Below are positions 59,401 through 64,000 of a stretch of 64,000 nucleotides of DNA, in pieces (within the stretch, counting starts at the first letter, position 1; every line of letters starts with the position of its first letter). A program made the translations under genes and the position numbers. Origin of the DNA: Streptomyces sp. WZ-12 (GTDB taxonomy: Bacteria; Actinomycetota; Actinomycetes; Streptomycetales; Streptomycetaceae); contig NZ_CP118574.1 in the NCBI RefSeq assembly GCF_028898845.1, forward strand, positions 9,039,001 to 9,103,000, written 5' to 3'. Under the pieces are notes generated by a model. The model saw only the letters and a program-made list of their open reading frames with translations. It ran no database searches and had not been told where the DNA came from.

Positions 59401-61207
59401 CGCCGCCGCGGTGCGCGCACCGGCCCGGCAGGACGGCGCGACGTGTCTGCTGTTCGCCGACGGCCCGCTCGGCACGGCGGTCGCCGGACGGCTCACCGCG
59501 CTCGGCGTGCACCCGGTCGCCGTGCCGTCCGACCACGGGCGAGGGGACCAACCGCGCGACCCGCACGAGCTGTTGGCGGAACTCACCGCCCAGGACCGGA
59601 CCCCGCGCCTGGTCGTGCACCTGTGGCCCGTCACGGCGGCGGGCGGCGAGGCGCCGTTGGACGGGGCAGCGGTGCGACAGGGACAACGGGCCGGACTGCA
59701 CAGCCTGCTGGACCTGGCACGGGCCTTCGGCGCCCGCCCGGACGGTCAACCGGTCCGGCTGGTGGCCGTCACCCGTGGCGCCCAGTCCGTGCTCGGCGAC
59801 GACCTCGACCATCCCGAACACGCCACCGTGACCGCGGCGGTCAAGGTCATCCCCCGGGAACTGCCCGCGATGTCCTGCACGGCGCTGGACATCGGGCCGG
59901 CCGATGGCGACCTGGACCGGCTGGCGGACCGGATCGTGGCCGAGCTCCTGGCCCCGGACCCGGCCACCGAGATCGCCTACCGCGGACGACAGCGCTTCGA
60001 ACGGAGCCACACCCCACTGCGGTTGGACCCGGCCATCCCGCCGCGCGCCGCCGCGACCGGCGGGGTCCACCTGGTCTGCGGCGGCCTCGGTGGCATCGGG
60101 CTCAGCCTGGCGGAATCCCTCGCCGACCGTGCCACCGCGCTGGTGCTCACCCGGCGCACGCCGTTCCCCGCCGCCGAGGAGTGGAGCGGCTATCTGACCT
60201 CCCACCCGGAGGGGAACGACACCACGCGGTTGATCGACCGGCTGAACGCCCTCACCGCCAAGGGCACCGCGGTCCTGGTCCGACAGGCCGACGTCACCGA
60301 CGAGTCCCGGATGCGGGCGGTCGTCACCGAGGCCGAGGAGCTCTTCGGGCCGATCACCGGAGTCGTCCACGCCGCGGGCAGCCCCGACACCGCGGGCATG
60401 ATCCAGCGACGCGACCAGCGGGCCACCGACGAGGCGATCGCCTCGAAGGTGCTGGGCCCGATCGTGCTCGACAGGGTGCTGCACCACCGCGAACCGGACT
60501 TCTTCGTGCTGTGCTCGTCGATCGGAACCGTGCTGCACAAGCTGAAGTTCGGCGAAGTGGGCTATGTGGCCGCGAACGAGTTCCTCAACGCCTACGCCGC
60601 CCACCGCGCCCACCGTCGCCGCGGAACCACCGTGTCGATCGCCTGGACCGACTGGACCGACATCGGCATGCGCGCCTCGGCGCAGGAGGAGTTGGTCGCG
60701 CGCTACGGCCGCACCGCGGAGCGCACCGCGTCGGCCGGCGACCTGCTCGACGGGATCAGCCGGGCGGAGGGCGTCGAACTGTTCCACCGCATCCTGTCAA
60801 CCGGAGCCGCCCCGCAGGTGGTTGTCTGCCCCCAGGACCTCGAAGCGCTGCTGGCCAGGCACGCGGCCTTCAGCACGGAGGACCACCGCGCGGCCCTCGC
60901 CGACCTGCGGATCGCCCCGTTCCGGCGCGACCGGGCCGACCTGTCCACCGCGTATCGGGCGCCGGACACCCCGCTGGAGCACAGCCTCGCCGCCTGCTGG
61001 GCGAGCCTGTTGGGCGGCGACCCCGTCGGCGTGCACGACAGCCTCTTCGAGCTGGGCGGCGACTCGTTGATCGCGCTCCGGCTGCTGTCCCTGGTCCGCG
61101 AGCGGCACGGGGTCGAACTGTCGATGGCGGAGTTCTTCGACGCGCCGACCATCGCGGGCCAGGCCGCCGCGATCGAGCGGGCCACCGGGGACGAGGTGCT
61201 GCTGTGA
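53471..61207 (+). CDS. Hybrid NRPS-PKS: Ala module plus KS-AT-KR-T (BlmIX + BlmVIII-like)
   Basis: 2,578 residues as one frame, starting in an ATGA overlap. Domains by residue: C9 20-450 (HHLVFDG, 151); A9 472-945; T9 (GGNSLGL, 1000); Gly/Ala-rich linker 1035-1075; KS 1083-1500 (Cys in SACSSSLV, His in EAHGTG and NIGH); AT 1595-1880 (GHSLGEY, HAFHS, malonyl type); KR about 2190-2440 (GGLGGIG, catalytic Tyr and Asn in GYVAANEF); T10 (GGDSLIA, 2530). A9 reads DLFNNALTY(K), a known Ala code. Ala plus one malonyl unit with ketoreduction gives a 4-amino-3-hydroxypentanoyl unit. There is no methyltransferase between AT and KR, unlike BlmVIII. At 56696 an internal ATG with its own ribosome binding site suggests this may really be two coupled genes. 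The stop overlaps the next start as GTGA. Confidence 0.9.
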   Translation: MSVLRTAGDGARGSGRGAGLPLAAAQQRLWLLQRLEPDNPAYTICTAIELTGPLNPLALRSTVHQLGSRHEMLRAAFTDDGPEPAQYITAAPPRLRLVDLSGTGERTAEQEAHRLLAALAARPFELTAGPPVSWLLLRLGARRHLLVLSVHHLVFDGGSLAVVREEIETLYRRAVTGSAPPAPARTASYPQLVDMQRTLTQDAVGSVEFWRAQLGAAPPRSTPFDGGRSGRQTRPVRRVERLDRAELAGLERLCRRTGSTLYMALLALLGCLVGRHCGQEDVVIGSPVALRDGEPAAGTVGLLINTLPLRLRLHGEPGFVEVLRRTRDTLLDALEHRLLPFERIVDELAPPRELGTSPLFQVLFAYQQPPRPPSLPGVGARLVEVPAAAAKYELTVTAADTPDALELIFEADGGRCTAAELADWCRQFRTLLAAVPTAPERPVSRWSLLTARQWRGVRAPAAIDPGAGELVHRLVAATAARQRDAVAVVHGSRQVTHRELDRWSDQFAAELLARGCGPGDVVGVWLPRTPELLVALLGVLKTGAAYLPIGTEQPAARALPMLAETGARLLIGDDELLASRGAQSAQLPPTVRVSAPRPGRSSPPRRVSVPPTALAYVLYTSGSTGRPKGVAIEHRSAAAFLRWAGEAFDPGELHRVLATTSVGFDLAFFELFAPLVHAGTVVLTEDALRVPETPAAAGASLLNSVPSAVAALLDADGIPDAVTSVNLAGEPLPRELADRLHRRRVRTVVRNLYGPSEATTYATAAVVGASGGPPTIGTPIGSARAWVADHHGRPVPDGMAGELLIGGPALARGYLGLPASTAAAFLPDPYDRPGSRIYRTGDLVRRRADGELHFVGRRDTQVKLRGVRIELGEVEHALRAVAPVRETAVVLDGAAEHRRLVAFASPEPGRKIPPERALAALRALLPAVMIPAELVVLADLPHNGNGKVDRAALAARAGAVRRQHPRGAAPGTELERAIAREWQRVLGIERVGVHDAFFDVGGNSLGLLRLHGALVRTVHPGLRLVDLFRFPDIAGLADHLAGAGAGAGAAPADSPALAPAGGRGAPPGGRAGGRAMTEQDGCEPIAVISLSCRFPGAENVDEFWANLRAETESISRFPDLGPERRPRFVGAEGTVGDLALFDAEFFGYSAREAEVMDPQHRLCLEAAWTAFDTVGYDPAALPFPVGVFLSCGLSSYLVRNLLPNTELLRTLGGFPLLIHNDKDFAATTVSYKLGLTGPSMCVGSACSSSLVAVHLALRSLQSFECDMAVAGGVSLQVPQAQGYVYAEDAIYSPDGRCAAFDASADGTVGGSGVGLVLLKRLSDARRDGDPVHAVLLGSAVNNDGRRKAGYTAPGVDGQRDVIIEAQAVAGIDAGSVGYVEAHGTGTHLGDPVEVAALTAAFRTTTDRVGFCALGSVKTNIGHLDAAAGIAGLIKAVGAVRDGVIPASLHYQRPNPAIDLAASPFYVNASTTPWPAADSPRRAGVSSFGIGGTNAHLVLAQPPAPTAPDRERRACQLLVLSARSPSALTRAGHELADQLRGRPDADLGDVAATLGGRRTHRYRRAVAATTVTAAATALSGPAPERAVQGTGRRAAFLFPGHGYGYPAMALGLHAGEPDFRRHLDDCARLLAQQGVDLFAMLRAEQAGPQGAEPAFQVAEFAVSHSLARTLIDWGVEPVAMLGHSLGEYVAATVAGVFPLPTALRLVAARARAQATLPEGRMLAVALGPDELTPLLDGGLTLAAVNSSDRCVVTGAPDAVTALAAHLEEEGVWTRTLAVRHAFHSRAVDPITARFRTVLAEVEFATPRLPFLSNVTGDWADPAEVTRPEYWLAHMRRPVLFDDCTGHLAELAPAALLELGPDAGLARLAARRLVPGSASTPSCLPADAGEPTAERETAHLVRALGTLWTSGCPVDWTAFHRPQRPRRTPVPGYPFQRRRYWSDAPGDTAGVQPAAPTVADRPPAVPQLRNWGYLPGWRHAAAVRAPARQDGATCLLFADGPLGTAVAGRLTALGVHPVAVPSDHGRGDQPRDPHELLAELTAQDRTPRLVVHLWPVTAAGGEAPLDGAAVRQGQRAGLHSLLDLARAFGARPDGQPVRLVAVTRGAQSVLGDDLDHPEHATVTAAVKVIPRELPAMSCTALDIGPADGDLDRLADRIVAELLAPDPATEIAYRGRQRFERSHTPLRLDPAIPPRAAATGGVHLVCGGLGGIGLSLAESLADRATALVLTRRTPFPAAEEWSGYLTSHPEGNDTTRLIDRLNALTAKGTAVLVRQADVTDESRMRAVVTEAEELFGPITGVVHAAGSPDTAGMIQRRDQRATDEAIASKVLGPIVLDRVLHHREPDFFVLCSSIGTVLHKLKFGEVGYVAANEFLNAYAAHRAHRRRGTTVSIAWTDWTDIGMRASAQEELVARYGRTAERTASAGDLLDGISRAEGVELFHRILSTGAAPQVVVCPQDLEALLARHAAFSTEDHRAALADLRIAPFRRDRADLSTAYRAPDTPLEHSLAACWASLLGGDPVGVHDSLFELGGDSLIALRLLSLVRERHGVELSMAEFFDAPTIAGQAAAIERATGDEVLL
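56650..56698 (+). promoter_or_regulatory. Internal ribosome binding site and start at the NRPS/PKS junction
   Basis: aggagggc (56683-56690) lies 6-7 nt before an in-frame ATG at 56696 that begins MTEQDGCEPIAVISLS, a normal PKS N-terminus. ATGA at 56696-56699 places a TGA one frame over, exactly like the ATGA and GTGA overlaps between the other genes here. A run of seven G (56650-56656) just upstream is a natural spot for a one-base indel. Confidence 0.7.
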
Positions 61208-64000
61208 GCGCCCGGGCCCTTCTCGCGGAGCTGCGCCGGCGCGGGATCACCGTCACCGCCGACGGGGAACGGCTGCGGTGCGTGGCGCGGCGCGGCCTGC
61301 TCACGGCCGAGGTACAGGCGGAGATCGCCACCCACAAGGCCGAAATCCTCCGCGAGTTGCACGCCGACGACGGCATCCCGGTGGCCGACGGCGCACGGGT
61401 GCCGCTCTCCTTCGCGCAGGAACGCATGTGGCTGACCCACCGGTTCCACCCGACGGCCAGCTCCTACCACCTCCCGCTGCACCTCAGGCTCACCGGCCAA
61501 CTCGCCCTGCCCGCCCTGCGCACGGCACTGCAACAGGTGGTGCGCAGACACGCCGTGCTGCGCACCCGCTACCCGGTCGTCGACGGCAGCCCCCTGGTCG
61601 AGGTGCTGCCCGCCGCCGACCCGACGGCCCTGCCGCTGGTGGACCTCACCGGACTGCCGGCCCCGGCCCGGCGAGCGGCGGGGCGCACCCAGGCGGCCGC
61701 TCTGGCGGTCCGCCCGTTCGACCTGACGAGCGGCCCGGTGCTGCGGGCCGTGGTGTTCCGGCTCGACCGGGCCGAACACGAACTCGTCCTGATCCGGCAC
61801 CACATCGCCGGCGACGGGTGGTCGCTCGGGGTGCTGCTGGCCGACCTCGCCGCACTGTACCGGGCACACCTCGCCGGAACCCCCGCCGAGACGGCCGAAC
61901 TGCCGGTCCAGTACGGGGACTTCGCCGCCTGGCAGCGGCGCCGGGCGCGGGGGCCCGGCTTCGCCGAGCGACTGGCCCGGTGGACCGCGGCGCTCGACGG
62001 CGCCCCCGGACGGCTGGACCTGCTCGGCAGGACCTCCCACCCGCCCGCCGACCAGGTCGCCGGCGCCCTACGGACCCGGCTCGGCGACGCCGATGTGCAA
62101 CGGCTCAGGCACCTGGCCGGCCAACGACGGACCACCCTGTTCCCGGTGCTGCTCACCGGTTTCGCGCTGGCGGTCGCCGGCCTGTCCGGGCAGCGCGACC
62201 TGGTGATCGGCAGCCCGGTCGCCGGCCGCACCCGGGCGGAACTCGCCGGGCTGGTCGGCTGCTTCGTCAACCTGCTGCCGCTGCGCCTCGACCTGTCGGG
62301 CAACGCCGGCTTCGGCACGCTCCTCGGCCGGGTGCGTGAGGTCGTCCGACAGGGCCTCGACGACCAGGAGGTCCCGTTCGAGCGGATCGTCGAGGCCGTG
62401 CGCCCCGGGCGTTCGCTCGCCGAAACCCCGCTCGTCCAGGCCGCGTTCGCCTACCAGAACACCCCGGCGCCACGGGTGGAACTCCCCGGCCTGACCGCGA
62501 CCGCGCTGCGCTCGCCCCCGGTGGCCGCGAAGTTCCCGCTCACCATGACCGTGTCCCCGCTGCCCAACGGACTGGAGCTGGAGCTGGAGTTCGACCGGTC
62601 CCGGCTGCACGACGCCACGGCGGCCGAGATCCTGGCCAGGACGGTCGCCGTACTGCGCTCCGCGGCCGAGGCCCCGGACCCGCCCAGCGCGTCGACCCGG
62701 CCACTCGCACCCGCGCCGACCGCGACCGCTGCCCCGGCGGAGGGTACCGGCTGTCTGCACCACGAGGTCGAGCGGATCGCCGCCGGGCAGCCGGACGCCG
62801 TAGCGCTCAGCCACGGCCGTGACCAGCTCAGCTACCGGGAGCTCAACGCGCGGGCCGACCGGCTCGCCGCAGTGCTACGGGCCGGCGGCTGCGGACCGGA
62901 AGACCTGGTCGGGCTGTGCGCCGAACCCTCGATCGACCTGGTGGTCGGGATGCTCGGCATCCTCAAAGCGGGCGCGGCCTACGTGCCCATGGACCCGACC
63001 GATCCGCCCCGGCGCCGCGCGGAGCTGGCCTGTACCGCGGGTATCCGGCTGCTGCTCACCCGGTCCACCGTGCCGCACCCACCGGAACCCGGCGCGGACA
63101 CCCTGCTGTTGGACCGGCCCGGGAGCTGGCCCGCACCGGCGGCACCCGCCCGGGTGCGGGTGCACCCGGCCAACCTCGCCTACACCGTGTTCACTTCGGG
63201 ATCCACCGGCGGCCCCAAGGGCGTGCTGGTCAGCCATGCGCAGGTGACCGCGGTGCTGGCCGCGTGCCGGACCGCGCTCCCCGTGACACGCGAACGCCAG
63301 ACCTGGGCGCTGACCCACTCCCCGGCGTTCGACTTCTCCGTGTGGGAGATCTGGGGCGCGCTGACCAGCGGGGCGAGGCTGGTGCTCGTTCCCCCGGACG
63401 CGGTCCGCGCACCGGACGAGCTGTGGGCGACGCTGCTGGCCGAACGCGTCGGCGTGCTCGGCCAGACCCCGAGCGCCTTCCGGGCCCTGTTGACCACCGC
63501 GCTGCGGACCGGGCCGGGCGGCCCACCGCTCTCCCTCGTGGTCCTCGGCGGCGAGTCCTGCGAAGTGGCCAGGCTCGCCCCCTGGTTCGACCGGTTCGGT
63601 GAGCGCGGGCCGGAGTTGGTCAACATGTTCGGCGTCACCGAGACCACGGTGCACGTCACCAGCCGCCGGCTGCGGCCGGCCGACCGGCACGGCCCGGTGG
63701 CCAGCCCGCTGGGGCGGGCGATTCCCGGACAGCACGTCGAGGTGCTCGACGACGAGGGACGTCCGCTGCCGATCGGCGGCCGGGGCGAACTGGCCGTCAG
63801 CGGGGCCGGGGTGGCCCGGGGCTACCTCGGCCGCCCCGGACTGACCGCCGACCGCTTCCGACCCGCCCCCGGCAGCCCGGGCGGCCGGCGCTACCACACC
63901 GGTGACCTCGTCCGGCGGCTCCCCGACGAACTGGACTACCTCGGCCGGACCGACAAGCAACTCTCCCTGCGCGGCTACCGCATCGAACCCGGCGAGATCG
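61204..64000 (+). CDS. NRPS module with N-terminal docking domain, Thr-like (BlmVII-like), cut by window end
   Basis: Open from GTG 61204 (GTGA overlap with the upstream stop) to the window end, 932 codons. Residues 1-55 (SARALLAELRRRGITVTADG then VQAEIATHKAEILREL) form a TubC-type N-terminal docking domain, which binds the C-terminus of the upstream synthase. C10 starts VPLSFAQERMW (66) with HHIAGDG (199). A10 begins near residue 523, with TSGSTGGPKG, and is cut in the A8 motif region (LRGYRIEPGEI). Its code reads DFWGVGMVH(K); Thr codes are DFWNIGMVHK or DFWNVGMVHK, so Thr-like with Asn replaced by Gly at position 278. The order Ala, malonyl, Thr is the one used in bleomycin. The T domain and downstream modules lie outside the window. 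Confidence 0.9.
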   Translation, partial: MSARALLAELRRRGITVTADGERLRCVARRGLLTAEVQAEIATHKAEILRELHADDGIPVADGARVPLSFAQERMWLTHRFHPTASSYHLPLHLRLTGQLALPALRTALQQVVRRHAVLRTRYPVVDGSPLVEVLPAADPTALPLVDLTGLPAPARRAAGRTQAAALAVRPFDLTSGPVLRAVVFRLDRAEHELVLIRHHIAGDGWSLGVLLADLAALYRAHLAGTPAETAELPVQYGDFAAWQRRRARGPGFAERLARWTAALDGAPGRLDLLGRTSHPPADQVAGALRTRLGDADVQRLRHLAGQRRTTLFPVLLTGFALAVAGLSGQRDLVIGSPVAGRTRAELAGLVGCFVNLLPLRLDLSGNAGFGTLLGRVREVVRQGLDDQEVPFERIVEAVRPGRSLAETPLVQAAFAYQNTPAPRVELPGLTATALRSPPVAAKFPLTMTVSPLPNGLELELEFDRSRLHDATAAEILARTVAVLRSAAEAPDPPSASTRPLAPAPTATAAPAEGTGCLHHEVERIAAGQPDAVALSHGRDQLSYRELNARADRLAAVLRAGGCGPEDLVGLCAEPSIDLVVGMLGILKAGAAYVPMDPTDPPRRRAELACTAGIRLLLTRSTVPHPPEPGADTLLLDRPGSWPAPAAPARVRVHPANLAYTVFTSGSTGGPKGVLVSHAQVTAVLAACRTALPVTRERQTWALTHSPAFDFSVWEIWGALTSGARLVLVPPDAVRAPDELWATLLAERVGVLGQTPSAFRALLTTALRTGPGGPPLSLVVLGGESCEVARLAPWFDRFGERGPELVNMFGVTETTVHVTSRRLRPADRHGPVASPLGRAIPGQHVEVLDDEGRPLPIGGRGELAVSGAGVARGYLGRPGLTADRFRPAPGSPGGRRYHTGDLVRRLPDELDYLGRTDKQLSLRGYRIEPGEI

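Overview
The window looks like Streptomyces (or a close relative). GC is very high, third codon positions are almost all G/C, there is a snapalysin-type secreted protease, and there is a tap-tpg pair, which is specific to linear Streptomyces replicons. The tap-tpg genes suggest a position in a chromosome arm or on a linear plasmid. All product predictions rest on motifs and specificity residues read by eye; no database search was run.

Positions 1-21114 are the last two genes of a nonribosomal peptide synthetase (NRPS) cluster. The first gene is cut by the window start and ends in an epimerization domain. The second is translationally coupled to it and ends in a thioester-reductase domain. Read from the A domains, the order is [Ile/Val-like]-Gln-[Ile/Val-like]-D-Gln-[Val/Ile-like]-Phe, released as a C-terminal aldehyde. 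Modules 1/3 and 2/4 share long identical DNA blocks, and four adenylation cores have a codon style unlike the rest of the gene. A perfect 18-bp hairpin closes the operon.

Positions 21426-34860 are arm-type accessory genes: tap-tpg with a stray 32-nt tap fragment downstream, an Lrp/AsnC regulator divergent from an FAD monooxygenase, an MDR oxidoreductase, snapalysin, a lipoprotein, a DUF1963-like protein, a membrane protein, an SDR and a small unknown protein. Several 300-550 bp gaps hold no recognisable gene.

Positions 34868-40900 (minus strand) match the E. coli ygc locus in gene content: GlpP/YgcP-like antiterminator, YqcE-like MFS, YgcW-like SDR, YgcU-like FAD oxidase and YgcE-like FGGY kinase. 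Between the antiterminator gene and the rest lies a promoter (TTGACA, 18 nt, TACTGT), a U-tract intrinsic terminator and a mutually exclusive alternative hairpin, which is a complete-looking RNA antitermination switch. An AGCS-type amino acid symporter follows on the plus strand.

Positions 43678-64000 are the start of a second assembly line. Its first gene, a secreted penicillin-acylase/PvdQ-type Ntn hydrolase, is split by a 902-bp IS with perfect 16-bp ends and a 3-bp AAG target duplication. The A-domain codes then read Asn-His-Ala-(malonyl, KR)-Thr-like. That is the order of the central part of the bleomycin/tallysomycin/zorbamycin line (BlmX, BlmIX, BlmVIII, BlmVII), but without the C-methyltransferase and with the Ala module and PKS module in one frame. 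The fusion point carries a ribosome binding site and an ATGA overlap, so it may be two coupled genes joined by an indel. The last gene runs off the window.
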